Numbered from the stretch's first letter, positions 16,847 through 26,970 are shown. The stretch is 64,000 bases of DNA from JAKVCB01 sp965243695 (GCA_965243695.1 CBDEWC010000026.1:124001-188000); one strand, 5' to 3'. Notes: generated by a model from the letters alone, not told the origin. Translations and numbers: made by a program.

Positions 16847-17965
16847 ATGGCAACCCCCGGTCCAGTGATTACACGAGTCGCAGAAGGTACCGCCGAACAC
16901 CCCCGCAATGGTGGCGCGGTGCTGCTGGATCGCAAGGATGGCAGCTTTCTCCTGTTTCACATGATGGCCTACAGCAGCGATCTTCAATTAGTCGCCGGCG
17001 ATGATGCGCCCCATGACATTGTACGGTTGGAATCGTTTGACGGCGGCGATACGTGGCAGAATCAGCAGATGGTGATCGCCCGCGAACCGGGCGAAACGGC
17101 CACCTACAGTCCCACGTTTTGTAGGCTCAAAAATGGCAAACTGATGTTTCGCTATGAGCGATTGCATCACTTTGTCAAAGACGAGCCGTGGCGTCTTTCG
17201 TCTTACGCTGTTTTTACCGAGGACGAATGCAAAACGTTCAGTGACCCTGTAATTATTGTCGACAATTCGCCCCACCTTTGCGGCTCGCAGGGAGACATTC
17301 GCCAGCTTTCGACTGGGCGTATTATTATTCCCACCTGCTACATGGAGGGAGATGCGCTGCAAGACGACGGCGAGGGACTGGCCCCGAGCAACACGAGCAA
17401 GGCAGGCGCGGTCTACAGCGACGATGACGGTCAGACCTGGCAGGTGTGCGATGAGTTTATCTACCTGCCGATGCGGGGGGCGATGGAACCTAAAATCGAA
17501 GAGCTCAAAGATGGCCGACTGCTGATGGTGATGCGAACCCAACTGGGCAGCGTGTTCCAGTCGTTTTCCGAAGATGGAGGGTCCACCTGGTCGAATGCAC
17601 AAACGACCGGCCTTCAGAGCCCTGAATCATGCCCCGGCTTGATTCGGATTCCTCAAACGGGCGACTTGATGTTGATCTGGAACGACAGTCCGTATCGGCC
17701 AAAATTTGATCATTACGGAATCCGCTCGCCACTGGCGGTGGCCATCTCCAAGGACGATGGCCGCACGTGGCTGCCGAGTAAGAACATTGAGCATGATCCG
17801 GAGTGGGAATTCACCAACCCGACCGCCATCGTAACCCGGAACGGGACGTTGATGATCCTCTACGAGGCCTCGAAATATCAAAGCCTCGTTCCCCCCGGCG
17901 CCTTAGGTCGTACGCGGATGCATCTGCATCTGGCCCGTGTGCATATTGACTGGCTGTATGAGTAA
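16847..17965 (+). CDS. Sialidase-fold (BNR/Asp-box) protein without signal peptide
   Basis: Protein of 372 residues with four Asp-box motifs (SFDGGDTW, SDDDGQTW, SEDGGSTW, SKDDGRTW) spaced through a six-bladed propeller. EPKIEELKDGRLLMVMRTQ matches the conserved central strand of bacterial exo-alpha-sialidase-like proteins. No export signal is visible at the ATG, unlike the sialidase-like genes at 6569 and 52709, so it may act in the cytoplasm on imported fragments. The N-terminal FRIP motif is absent. It ends 16 bases from the stop of the convergent cytochrome-fusion gene. Confidence 0.82.
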   Translation: MATPGPVITRVAEGTAEHPRNGGAVLLDRKDGSFLLFHMMAYSSDLQLVAGDDAPHDIVRLESFDGGDTWQNQQMVIAREPGETATYSPTFCRLKNGKLMFRYERLHHFVKDEPWRLSSYAVFTEDECKTFSDPVIIVDNSPHLCGSQGDIRQLSTGRIIIPTCYMEGDALQDDGEGLAPSNTSKAGAVYSDDDGQTWQVCDEFIYLPMRGAMEPKIEELKDGRLLMVMRTQLGSVFQSFSEDGGSTWSNAQTTGLQSPESCPGLIRIPQTGDLMLIWNDSPYRPKFDHYGIRSPLAVAISKDDGRTWLPSKNIEHDPEWEFTNPTAIVTRNGTLMILYEASKYQSLVPPGALGRTRMHLHLARVHIDWLYE

Positions 17966-17981
17966 CGCCGCGCGAAGAGGC

Positions 17982-20900
17982 TTACTCTTTTTGAGACAGT
18001 TTGTGTAAAAACGCCACCAGGTCGGCTGCCTCCTGGGCGGACAGATCTTGTAGCAGGTGGTCGGGCATGATTGATTTCGCCTGGCGAGTGAGTTCGTCGA
18101 TTTCCTCTGTCGGGATGGTCACTCTTTTGCCATCGACCGGTTGGATCACCACCACGTCGCTGGTGCGTTTGGCAATCACCCCGTTGATGACCTGTCCGGT
18201 TTCCGTCAGTACTACATAGGCGGCGTACTTTTCTTCGATTTTGCGTGACGGGTCGAGCAAACTTTCCAGAATGTCTCCCCGCGAGATGGTTTGGCGGACG
18301 CCGTCGCGAGAGCCTATTTCCGCGAGGTCCGGGCCCACCTGTTGGCCCCGGTCCTGGTACCGATGGCACTTCAGGCAGGTCAGGGTTTGTTCGGACAGAA
18401 AAAGCTGCTCTCCCCGCGCGGCATTCCCTTGAAGGGTCAAAATATCCTCGGCCTGGATGTGCGGGCCGAGTCGTTCTTTGCGAGCTTCTTCGCTCAGGTA
18501 CCGCTCGAACAGTCGCCGGACCTCTGGCCGGGGAGAGCCAAACGCGGTCTGCTGGACGGCCTGAGTGGTCTCAGGGGAGAACTGCTCCCGGTCGATTGCA
18601 TCCATGGTCGCCAGGGCGCCACTGGTTGAACCGAGCAGCTGGTCGATGGTGGCCTGGACGTTTTCAGTATTTCCGTCCACCAGTTGGGCGACCGAACGGG
18701 TGATCGGATCCGCGTCGCTCTTGGAATCCGGTAGTGAGTCAATCCAATCGCGCAGCAGGCGAATTCCCTCTTGGTCAACCTGATGCGATCCGACCCGCGG
18801 CATGCGCCCGCCGGCGATCGTCGACACGCGATAATTCAGCACAGATCGGTGGGGTGCCCCCGGAGCGATCAAGCGGCCATCGGTCAGTCCAAAATCGCCA
18901 TGCAGAGGCTTTTCGCCAAACACGCCAAGCTTGTCGATAGGCGTATCGAACCGCAACGCCATCCGGGCATTTCCGCCTCCTGCGAAGACGTGGCAACAGG
19001 CGCAGTTGACGTCGAGGTACGACCGGGCCCGCTTGGTTAAGGTGGACTCAGGGTCGTTGGGGTCCACCAGTTTGGGATACTCGGCGGGCGCTTTGAACAT
19101 CCATTCTGTGGTGGGCGTCTGTCGCTGGTTATGGCTATCGGTCAAGGATTCCAGTTGTGCGTCAATCAAGCGAGACTGGGCTCTGCTCTCCTCAAGGTTT
19201 TCCGGGTCAATCTTGGGGAAGTCCTGAGCGATCTCCGCTCTCCAAACCTCGTTTGCCTGCCCAGACCAATCGACCTTGAATAAGTTGTGTTGTTCAAAAT
19301 AGCGAAGTTGGTTGACCGAATGGCCGTCGTATTCATGAAGCCGGTTGAGTTGGGGAGTCGTGAGCCCGATCACGAACGATGTCGCCCTGGAGTGACACCC
19401 CTTGCAGTCGCTCCGGCTGGGAACGTGCCAGGTCCGCTGGTCGCTGTTGGGCTCCGGGCCGAGTGGCAATTGGACCGTGGCTCCCATTTTTCCCACCAAC
19501 TGGGCGTCGGTCTGCTCGTGGTTCCAAAGGTAGGAATAGCCTTCCCACTCAGTGTTTTGCCGCGTCAGTAGGCGCGTTTCAACCCAACGACGCGAGGCGG
19601 GATTTCCGGGCTCGAGTTCCAGAGCCAGGTTCTGTACCAACACAGTTCCATCCGGAAATTCCCAGGCGCCCGAAGAACGCCAATCAGGCAGAGGCGTTTT
19701 CCACGTCTGGTCCTTCTGGAGCTGCGCGGGGATTGCCAAATAGTGTGTGGCTACGGCCCCATCGTTCCAGGCGGGGGCATTGATGGAATACGATATCACG
19801 CCAGGCTCTGTTTTCTGTTCGGCGACAGAAACAAACAACCCGGTCTCACTCAACCGCTGGGGGAAGGGAACCGTATTCTCGGCGGTCGGATTCCGCTGGA
19901 GACGATAAAACCCGCTCTCGCCATTGAGTTGTTGGTCGGCAATCAACAATTCGCCATGGTCATCTTCGGAAAAACAGGCGATGCGCAAGGTCGTGTTGGC
20001 CAGTTCGCGCTGCCAAAGAATTTTATCTCCATCGTGCTTGAGGGCCCAAATCTTGCCGGTCTCATAATCGCCATAGATATAGGCTCCGATCAGTTCGGGA
20101 AACTCGGTTCCGTAATAGACGAGGCCCCCGGTGAGCGAGCGGGATTCGGCGTGGGAGTGCTCGACGGTGGGTGGCAAAATAGGTGTCGGGCCACGCTGGC
20201 GATTCGGGTAAAAGGGATAGGCCCCTTCAAAAACGCTCCAACCGTAGTTGGCCCCCCGCTCCAACAGGTAGGCCTGCTCCCACAGATCCTGCCCGTTGTT
20301 TCCTACCCACAGATGGCCCGTTTTCCGATCGACGGCGATGCGCCATGGATTGCGCAGTCCGTAAGCCCAGGTCTCAGGCCGAGCGCCGGGATGTTCAAGA
20401 AACGGGTTGTCGGCGGGAATGGCATAATTGCGGCCCTGCTCTGGGTGATCGACATCGATTCGCAGCACCTTGCTGGTGAGCAGGTCGAGACGTTGGCCCA
20501 CCACGTCTTTATCCGAGTCACTGGTTCCATCGCCGCTGGTGACATAGAGCATGCCATCGTTGCCAAACACAACCGCACCGCCGTTATGTCCATTGGAGGG
20601 CCACTCAATGATGACCTTGGCGGAATTGACATCGAACCGAAAGGGGGGCTTCCGTTCCATTTGGTACCGCGTAATACGCGAGGTGCGGCCTCCATGGGCG
20701 TCTTTAGAATTGCTGCCGATGAAGATAAAACCATTGTCAGCAAAGTTGGGATGAAACGTGATGTCATAGGCAACACCAAAACTCGGGAGGTAATCGATGA
20801 GCACCTGGTAGGTATCAACATCCGGATCGGTACTGGCCTGTAGCAACCGGGCGGGCGCATAGGGGGACGGTTCATCGACAATCAGCATCTGGTCGGTCCC

Positions 20901-21806
20901 TGGCACAACCCGCAGACAGATCGGAAGCTCGAGCTTGAGATTTTCAAAGACCCGGTCGACCCGAAAGGGCAGCGGCGGCTCCGGCGAGCCGGCGACCTTG
21001 GAGGTGGTCCATGGGGCCGGCGCCGGAAGTTGGTCGAGTGTGGCATCGACCTCTCCCACAAATTCAAGCGGCGCGTAATCCTCTTTCCGATGGAAATTGG
21101 CCTTGGTGAGTGGCGCGCAGGTTGAGTGTTCGGGCTCATCAACACCCTGGATATAGTCATACCGGCACAAGGCAAACCGCCATTGTTCGCCCGGAACAGG
21201 CCGCCCTCCGGTACACACAAAATCGGTCCAGGGAATTTTTCCTTCGACCGACCATCCCTGGTCGTGGTCTTGGTGAACATTAAGCGTTCCCTGGTGGACG
21301 ACAGCCGAGGTGATATGGAAGGGCCGGGCAGAGATACATTTTTCGAAGAACGTCTTCTCCCATTTTGGGATAAACATATCGAGTTGGGTATTGGCCGCAT
21401 TCACTTGAAATTCGTAATAGCCAGGCTTGTCGGCCGCTGGGCGAAAAAACAGTTCGAAGACGTCATTGAACCAGGTTTTTGCATCGTGTGTGGTGATATC
21501 GGCAAACAGATCTTTGTCATCAAGGGAGGCAAAGAAATAAAGGTACTGCCGATCCCACAACAGCCGGGCACGAGTTGCTGCTTTGACGGCCCGCTCTCGG
21601 CCAGCTAACCAGGGTTTGGAGAAATGATCAATCGTCTCGGCCTGTTGCCAGGCTGGTTCGTCGGCCTTGCCATCAATCTCGATTGGACTGGTGGCCCAGC
21701 GGCATTCGAAGGGCTTCTTCACGGGGCCGGGAAGATCGTCCTGGGAGCCACAGCCAACCAGCACCGCAGCCAGTCCCGACAGGAAATAAACAAGTAGTGC
21801 CTTCAA
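17982..21806 (-). CDS. CBM9-like / PQQ-dependent sugar dehydrogenase / multihaem cytochrome c fusion lipoprotein
   Basis: Large lipoprotein of 1274 residues with signal peptide and lipobox LVGC. Residues about 33-270 resemble a CBM9/DOMON-like carbohydrate-binding sandwich (IDGKADEPAWQQA, DVFELFF). About 300-640 is a glucose/sorbosone-dehydrogenase beta-propeller (GHNGGAVVFGNDGMLYVTSGDG, WAYGLRNPWRIAVD). A cytochrome-like region follows with CKGCH near 801 and CACCH near 934. The last 140 residues are a planctomycete haem-binding domain with CLKCH near 1143 and a Met ligand candidate. This suggests sugar binding, oxidation and electron transfer in one periplasmic polypeptide. The start is a TTG at 21806 preceded by AAAGGGA; another start is possible. 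Confidence 0.85.
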   Translation of the reverse strand: MKALLVYFLSGLAAVLVGCGSQDDLPGPVKKPFECRWATSPIEIDGKADEPAWQQAETIDHFSKPWLAGRERAVKAATRARLLWDRQYLYFFASLDDKDLFADITTHDAKTWFNDVFELFFRPAADKPGYYEFQVNAANTQLDMFIPKWEKTFFEKCISARPFHITSAVVHQGTLNVHQDHDQGWSVEGKIPWTDFVCTGGRPVPGEQWRFALCRYDYIQGVDEPEHSTCAPLTKANFHRKEDYAPLEFVGEVDATLDQLPAPAPWTTSKVAGSPEPPLPFRVDRVFENLKLELPICLRVVPGTDQMLIVDEPSPYAPARLLQASTDPDVDTYQVLIDYLPSFGVAYDITFHPNFADNGFIFIGSNSKDAHGGRTSRITRYQMERKPPFRFDVNSAKVIIEWPSNGHNGGAVVFGNDGMLYVTSGDGTSDSDKDVVGQRLDLLTSKVLRIDVDHPEQGRNYAIPADNPFLEHPGARPETWAYGLRNPWRIAVDRKTGHLWVGNNGQDLWEQAYLLERGANYGWSVFEGAYPFYPNRQRGPTPILPPTVEHSHAESRSLTGGLVYYGTEFPELIGAYIYGDYETGKIWALKHDGDKILWQRELANTTLRIACFSEDDHGELLIADQQLNGESGFYRLQRNPTAENTVPFPQRLSETGLFVSVAEQKTEPGVISYSINAPAWNDGAVATHYLAIPAQLQKDQTWKTPLPDWRSSGAWEFPDGTVLVQNLALELEPGNPASRRWVETRLLTRQNTEWEGYSYLWNHEQTDAQLVGKMGATVQLPLGPEPNSDQRTWHVPSRSDCKGCHSRATSFVIGLTTPQLNRLHEYDGHSVNQLRYFEQHNLFKVDWSGQANEVWRAEIAQDFPKIDPENLEESRAQSRLIDAQLESLTDSHNQRQTPTTEWMFKAPAEYPKLVDPNDPESTLTKRARSYLDVNCACCHVFAGGGNARMALRFDTPIDKLGVFGEKPLHGDFGLTDGRLIAPGAPHRSVLNYRVSTIAGGRMPRVGSHQVDQEGIRLLRDWIDSLPDSKSDADPITRSVAQLVDGNTENVQATIDQLLGSTSGALATMDAIDREQFSPETTQAVQQTAFGSPRPEVRRLFERYLSEEARKERLGPHIQAEDILTLQGNAARGEQLFLSEQTLTCLKCHRYQDRGQQVGPDLAEIGSRDGVRQTISRGDILESLLDPSRKIEEKYAAYVVLTETGQVINGVIAKRTSDVVVIQPVDGKRVTIPTEEIDELTRQAKSIMPDHLLQDLSAQEAADLVAFLHKLSQKE

Positions 21807-22035
21807 CGTGATCTGGTCCCTTTCGAAAGTGGTGTTTCCAAAATTCCAATCCCCTTATCAAAGGAAACCAGCGGGGCCACCAAAAACCAATGTTCCTGCC
21901 TCAAGCAGGCGGGCGGACACCTATCGGACCGGGTCGACCCATCTTTTGCCGGCCGACGCTCGGTTGCTGGATCTTTCCGGGTGGCCCACCGGGCGCGCCC
22001 GTCGCGTTTCCAAATCGCCTCCTCGACGAGTTTCG

Positions 22036-23640
22036 TCATTCGGCCTGGTACTCAACCCGCATTTCAACCTTTTCAATGGTAAAAAAATCCTGGCCCTCTG
22101 GAAGCCGAACATACACAAGGTTTGGTCCCTGCACAAAATACTCCGGCTTGGCGTCATAAATTCGCCATCCGTTCTGATCAAACGCTGGGGGAGGCAGTAA
22201 AATTCCATTGAGTTTCAGTTCGACGTTTTCTTCTTCTTTCACGTTGGAGGTGACCAGCATCATCTTCGTACTCACGATTCGGTTTGCATCCGACTTGAGG
22301 TCATCGCCGATATTGATAGTCAACATCGCGGGCGTCTCTCCTGGGGCGGTGAAACGGGGAAGTGGTGCGTGCATGCAGACGTTGGCATAGATCAGCCAGG
22401 GAATGCTCCAGCCGCCCCCATATTTACGCGGGATCACGAAGACCTTGTTTTTGTAGCGCAACGTGCTCGGACTTCCAATCTCTTTGTACGACACTTGGTG
22501 AGAATCGGGGCCCGCTGGGTAGTTGACCTCTTGGCACAAACCGGCCGGCGCATTGGACCAGTTGAAGGTGGCGACGCCGTCGGCCCCCTGCTGCCACCAA
22601 TTCGTGAAGAACCCTCGTTCGATCTCCAGTCCAGGGGTGTGGTATCCATCAGGAGAATGTGCAAAGTCGTCCATGCAAGGATAAAGTTTCACATGGGTTC
22701 CGGCTGTTGCCTTCTGGAATCCCGCCAGGTCGACTCGGATTGAATGGGTTCCGATCACAATTAAATCGATCAGGTTCTGCTGCGCCCATGTTTCGATATC
22801 TATGCCATCGTGGTGGCACCCGGGAATTGTCGGTGGAACACGAACCGATAGCAGAAAAGGCCTGCCACGTTCTTTGGCTCGTTCCTGTAACATCAAACGG
22901 ACACGATGCACCATGTCGGTTAACGCTGCGTGGTGCAGCCAGCCTTCATGCAAAGGCACAAACGGCGGAGTACGGCAAAAGTCCATTTCGATCCCATCCA
23001 AATCATAAAGCTCAGTCAGTTCTCTAATGATCTCCAACTTGTGCGCCCGCACTTCGGGGACGGTGAAATCCCAGAACCCAGGTTCCCACCACGCACCCTC
23101 CAGTAGCCACTCAGGATGTTTCTCCTTGAGGGGAAGCCGGGCAGGCTCGAAATCGGGCGTCCGGTCCGATCCATTCATGCGGTAGGTGTAAAAAGCCTCA
23201 AGCCCTCGTTTGTGGGCTTCATTGACGGCAACTTCAATGCAGTCGATTCCCTGATCCAACCACCGGTTAATTTGTGGATGAGCCGACATGGGAATCACCT
23301 TGCTCGGATAGTGAGCCAGGTTTCCGCCGTCGATACAGAAGAACATCGTGTCAATTTGACTTCCCGGTTGGTCTGCATAGGCAAATCGAAATTCAACCCA
23401 TTTGTTGATATCGATTCCAAAGACGTGGGGCTGGCCCGCATTGATGTCATAGTTGACAATAATGCGTCGACGCCGGTTGACCGCCTCGAGGTGATCCGGA
23501 GACAACGTCGGAGCCGATTGAGTGACGGATAAATCCGACCCCTTTTCGGCTCCGCTACACTGCGGCCCGCTCAACCACGCCCCGCTGAATCCTACAACCA
23601 TGGATAGTAACAGAGGACTTAAACGGTGTTGTGGGTTCAT
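22036..23640 (-). CDS. Secreted family-10-like glycosyl hydrolase (TIM barrel), unassigned
   Basis: I place the start at the ATG at 23640 because GGAG lies just upstream and the resulting N-terminus is a signal peptide. A longer frame begins 48 bases earlier. The mature protein (about 500 residues) has strands and loops of a TIM-barrel glycosidase of the GHL10 type: VNEAHKRGLEAFYTYRMN, LYDLDGIEMDFCRTP with candidate acidic residues, and ADGVATFNW. A C-terminal beta domain starts near LTINIGDDL. I infer an exported glycosidase; family assignment is tentative. It is divergent from the PIG-L gene with a 187-bp shared promoter region. Confidence 0.75.
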   Translation of the reverse strand: MNPQHRLSPLLLSMVVGFSGAWLSGPQCSGAEKGSDLSVTQSAPTLSPDHLEAVNRRRRIIVNYDINAGQPHVFGIDINKWVEFRFAYADQPGSQIDTMFFCIDGGNLAHYPSKVIPMSAHPQINRWLDQGIDCIEVAVNEAHKRGLEAFYTYRMNGSDRTPDFEPARLPLKEKHPEWLLEGAWWEPGFWDFTVPEVRAHKLEIIRELTELYDLDGIEMDFCRTPPFVPLHEGWLHHAALTDMVHRVRLMLQERAKERGRPFLLSVRVPPTIPGCHHDGIDIETWAQQNLIDLIVIGTHSIRVDLAGFQKATAGTHVKLYPCMDDFAHSPDGYHTPGLEIERGFFTNWWQQGADGVATFNWSNAPAGLCQEVNYPAGPDSHQVSYKEIGSPSTLRYKNKVFVIPRKYGGGWSIPWLIYANVCMHAPLPRFTAPGETPAMLTINIGDDLKSDANRIVSTKMMLVTSNVKEEENVELKLNGILLPPPAFDQNGWRIYDAKPEYFVQGPNLVYVRLPEGQDFFTIEKVEMRVEYQAE

Positions 23641-23706
23641 GCCTGCTCCAACTGTAGTGGATTCCTGCAAAATATCGTAAACTTCCAAATAGCATACCTG
23701 CAGCCA

Positions 23707-23716
23707 GTTTTAAAAC
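23707..23716. promoter_or_regulatory. Palindrome in a divergent promoter region
   Basis: GTTTTAAAAC is a perfect 10-bp palindrome near the middle of the 187-bp gap between the divergent GHL10-like and PIG-L genes. A GGTGG-8nt-CCACC inverted repeat follows at 23733-23750. Either could bind a regulator controlling both genes; this is position-based inference only. Confidence 0.25.
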
Positions 23717-23827
23717 AACTGCGGCCGACATTGGTGGGGAAATCACCACCTGGGAATCTGGCTGCCTCTTCCAGCACTCCCACACCACACCGATCCGTTA
23801 AAAACATTGTTCCTGGAGATATCATCA

Positions 23828-24595
23828 ATGCCTCCCATCACGCGGCGCGACATTTTGCACGCTTCCACCCTCGCTACGGGCGCGGCCGCACTGGCTCAAC
23901 TCCCCTCGGTGGCGACCGCTTCGGACCGATCTGCAAAACCGGCGGAAGGCCAAAAGATTGTCATAGCGGGTGGGCATCCCGACGACCCCGAAAGTGGTTG
24001 TGGTGGTACGATTGCTCGTTATGCGGACTCCGGTCATGACGTCGTTGCGATTTATCTCACTCGTGGTGAGGCAGGTATGCCGGGGACTCCCCACGAAGAA
24101 GCTGCCCGAATTCGTTCGGCGGAGGCCGAAAAAGCCTGCAAGATCATGAAGGCTCGCCCCGTGTTTGCTGGCCAAATCGATGGAAGCGCCGAAGTCACCA
24201 ACCAACGTTATGCTGAATTTATCCAACTGCTGCATGCCGAGGAACCCGATGTCGTCTTCACGCACTGGCCGATCGATGCTCACCGTGATCATCGGGCAAC
24301 CTCCCTGCTGACCTACGATGCGTGGCTTCAATCAGGACAAGATTTTGCTTTGTACTATTACGAAGTTCTTACGGGCGAACAGTCACACAACTTTCATCCT
24401 ACTGATTACGTTGACATTACGTCAACAAAATCCCGCAAAGACGATGCCATCATGGCGCATGCAAGCCAACAGCCCGAATGGATCCAAAAACACCACGATC
24501 AAATGGACCGTTTTCGTGGGCTGGAATGTGGCTCCGAGTTTGCCGAGGCCTTTGTGAGGCAGATGCAAAGTCAGGCGGGCCAGTGGCCTGCTTGA
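23828..24595 (+). CDS. PIG-L-family deacetylase with Tat signal
   Basis: The start at 23828 has GGAG nine bases upstream. It begins MPPITRRDILHAS, a twin-arginine signal, so the enzyme is exported. The protein is 255 residues. The zinc site motif GGHPDD (His50, Asp52, Asp53) and the second His motif HWPIDAHRDHRAT (about 137-149) are both present, so the enzyme should be active. The family (LmbE/PIG-L) hydrolyses N-acetyl groups on N-acetylglucosamine-type sugars. Its placement among glycan-active secreted proteins fits removal of acetyl groups from extracellular amino-sugars. The stop lies 23 bases from that of the convergent next gene. Confidence 0.9.
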   Translation: MPPITRRDILHASTLATGAAALAQLPSVATASDRSAKPAEGQKIVIAGGHPDDPESGCGGTIARYADSGHDVVAIYLTRGEAGMPGTPHEEAARIRSAEAEKACKIMKARPVFAGQIDGSAEVTNQRYAEFIQLLHAEEPDVVFTHWPIDAHRDHRATSLLTYDAWLQSGQDFALYYYEVLTGEQSHNFHPTDYVDITSTKSRKDDAIMAHASQQPEWIQKHHDQMDRFRGLECGSEFAEAFVRQMQSQAGQWPA

Positions 24596-24618
24596 GGAAT
24601 TGGCCCGACAGCCGCTGG

Positions 24619-26751
24619 CTAATTGGTGACGAGTCGAATGTCCCACGGTCCGATTTGGGGGATTACGAAGCGTTGGTATTCTCCGTCGTTTCCCGATGCG
24701 GTTACCATTTCTTCGTGCAGTTTAGTGTCGGTCACGCGCAGCTGTTGGTGAGTGGTTTTTAACATGAGGGTTACCTCCTGGGCGGAATCAAAGGAGCCGT
24801 TTAGCATCGCCAATGCCACTTGATTGCTGTCGCATTGGCGCTGCCAAAGATTGATCCGATGAAAGGAAGCGACATAGCTCGGCAAAGTATCCCGGGAAAG
24901 CCATCGCAAGATCGATTTGATTTGCAGTGACTTGGCGGTCGTACCGTGGTAGCCCCAGGGAAAATAACCGGCCACACAAATTCGCCCACCCAGTGTGTTC
25001 TCAAAGACCCCCATGGCACACGCTGCAAGTTCTTGTTCCCGGTAATCGACAAGCCTTGCCAGTGATTTGGCCTGCTCGCTCGATCGCCCAAAGGCGGTGG
25101 CTGCGTCATGAGAGAACGATTGACGACAGTCTCGTCGATACCCCGAGTAGGATCCGTTTAACGGATGGTCGGTCAATAGTTCCAGCCCATCGGCACCAAT
25201 TTCATGTTCACAGGTAAATCCGGTCAAGTGACCCAGGCCACGCGCGTTGATCGTAGCCAGGGCTTTGGCATCCATGTAAACTCCACCCGCAAGGATTTGC
25301 TTTAACTTTTCATCGCTAAACGCATTCGCATTGTCATCAGAAAAAAGCGTTACGGTGGCATGCTGCGGGCCGTAGGCAACAGGCAATCCAACGCGAACAA
25401 ACTCCGGGATCCTGCCGGCCAAAAAATCATACGCGGCGTACCAATTGCCGCCCTCAGGATCCATCGTCGCAGCAGCGTCCCTTCCCCAAGCTGGATAAAT
25501 TCCCGTGAGGGGGCGCCTGCCCATATGCTGGACCATCAAGTCAAAAAACGGGCGTGCCTGGTGAAGTTGTGAGATCATCGGTTCGTATTCGTCGATTGCA
25601 TTATCTTCCATCGATAACACGTTGAACGCAGCTCCCGTGCATCCTGCAGCAATGTGCGCCGCCGCCTCCAGTCGGGTGAGGCGGGCAGATTTGTACAAAG
25701 GCTGGTAAGGGAAGTTTTCGATTTCGGATTGAATCAACCCCACCCCCGTCGAGAGTAACGATACCTGGCGTCCAAGGGTGTGGGACTTTTCGGCCAATTC
25801 CCCAGGCCGCGCGTCCTGGTAAAAACCCCCCCCCGGTCGCCACCGAACGGGAGCCCGACTGGGTCCTGCAAGAACTTTTGCCCAATGGTCATGGTCCCTG
25901 CCTTCGAATACCCGCTCGCCGGTCATAAATCCGAGGGACAAACCAGGTTTTTCGCTGTGTACCGTCTTTTCAATCAACCGGAGGGTTCGATCAAACGTGT
26001 TTCGGTTGTGCTGGATCCAAGCTTTCCGGAGCTTGATGCGATCGGCGTAATCGCCCGTCACAAAACAGGCGCCCAATTCATCCCGCGTGTAAGAGGTTGC
26101 AGTTTGGGCGGAGAAGATTTCGAGGCAGTGATCACAAAAGCAGGTCAGTCCAATCGGCATGTGACCGGCCAGACGAAGGTCGTCGTCAAGCCAAATAAAA
26201 TCAGGATCCGCCCCCGCGATCAGCTCGTACAACTGGCGGATGTAGTTCCGCATGTTCTCATCGTTGGGGCAAAACGAACCTTTGCAAATGTTTCCGATGG
26301 GATCGGTCATCGGCGTATAGTCGCCTTGCAGAGAATTGGGTAGATTTTCCTCGTGGTGTCCAATGGTGGTAAGAACATTTATCCCGGCCCGGTACCCCCG
26401 CTTCCTTGCTTGCCGCATCCTTTCGGACAGAATGGCTGCGCGGCGACGGACTTCCTCAAGCGGCAATGGAGCATGGGTCGTAGAGTGAAAGAAGCTGATT
26501 TCGTCGGTCACACCCTGGTAGCGATCGAACAACCGGAGAACTTCGTCGAATCGCTCTTTGGACTCCCATCGGGCCGTACCGATCCGAAAAGCAATCACCG
26601 CTTTGCCAGGTCCACCCGCCTTGAGTTGCTGGGCGATTGCTGGCACAGTCGCTGCGCCAATGCAAAAGAGAACGGTAAAAAGTATTCGGCCAAACCAATG
26701 TGGGCCACGGGTGTCGAAAATCGAACCTGGGGAAGGTTGCGGTGAGGTCAT
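24619..26751 (-). CDS. Secreted glycosidase-like TIM-barrel protein, GH42-like layout
   Basis: The ATG at 26751 is preceded by a strong AAAGGAGAGGAG ribosome site, which decides the start over a TTG nine codons upstream. A signal peptide follows (ILFTVLFCIGAATVPAIAQ). The mature protein is about 675 residues. An N-terminal barrel has DPDFIWLDDDLRL and a CFCDHC cysteine cluster, as in many GH42-like and related families. The middle part (QILAGGVYMDAKALATINARGLG) resembles a trimerisation domain of beta-galactosidases, and a small C-terminal beta domain ends the protein. The catalytic residues are not certain and no named family is claimed. Confidence 0.75.
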   Translation of the reverse strand: MTSPQPSPGSIFDTRGPHWFGRILFTVLFCIGAATVPAIAQQLKAGGPGKAVIAFRIGTARWESKERFDEVLRLFDRYQGVTDEISFFHSTTHAPLPLEEVRRRAAILSERMRQARKRGYRAGINVLTTIGHHEENLPNSLQGDYTPMTDPIGNICKGSFCPNDENMRNYIRQLYELIAGADPDFIWLDDDLRLAGHMPIGLTCFCDHCLEIFSAQTATSYTRDELGACFVTGDYADRIKLRKAWIQHNRNTFDRTLRLIEKTVHSEKPGLSLGFMTGERVFEGRDHDHWAKVLAGPSRAPVRWRPGGGFYQDARPGELAEKSHTLGRQVSLLSTGVGLIQSEIENFPYQPLYKSARLTRLEAAAHIAAGCTGAAFNVLSMEDNAIDEYEPMISQLHQARPFFDLMVQHMGRRPLTGIYPAWGRDAAATMDPEGGNWYAAYDFLAGRIPEFVRVGLPVAYGPQHATVTLFSDDNANAFSDEKLKQILAGGVYMDAKALATINARGLGHLTGFTCEHEIGADGLELLTDHPLNGSYSGYRRDCRQSFSHDAATAFGRSSEQAKSLARLVDYREQELAACAMGVFENTLGGRICVAGYFPWGYHGTTAKSLQIKSILRWLSRDTLPSYVASFHRINLWQRQCDSNQVALAMLNGSFDSAQEVTLMLKTTHQQLRVTDTKLHEEMVTASGNDGEYQRFVIPQIGPWDIRLVTN

Positions 26752-26970
26752 CGATCTCCTCTCCTTTTTTCCGGCCAAGCCTGGGGTTGGTCGGCTTCAT
26801 TGTTAGCACGGTACTGTCAAGCACTGTGCGCCAAAACACTATCAGGCACGGTGCGCCAAAACGCCATCTTAGCAGGCAGAGTTCTGAAAGGGCACCTTGG
26901 GATGTCCACCTCAGGGGAGGGCGATGGTGACTGCGGATGGGCGTGGAGCGGAATGCCAATGGGAGGCCGC
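26752..26970. repeat. Short direct repeats in an intergenic gap
   Basis: Within this 219-bp gap, the 17-base sequences at 26821-26837 and 26846-26862 (GCACxGTGCGCCAAAAC) differ at one base and are spaced 25 bp apart. A third degenerate GCACGGTACTG copy is at 26806. They may be operator sites or leftovers of a small repeat. Confidence 0.5.
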
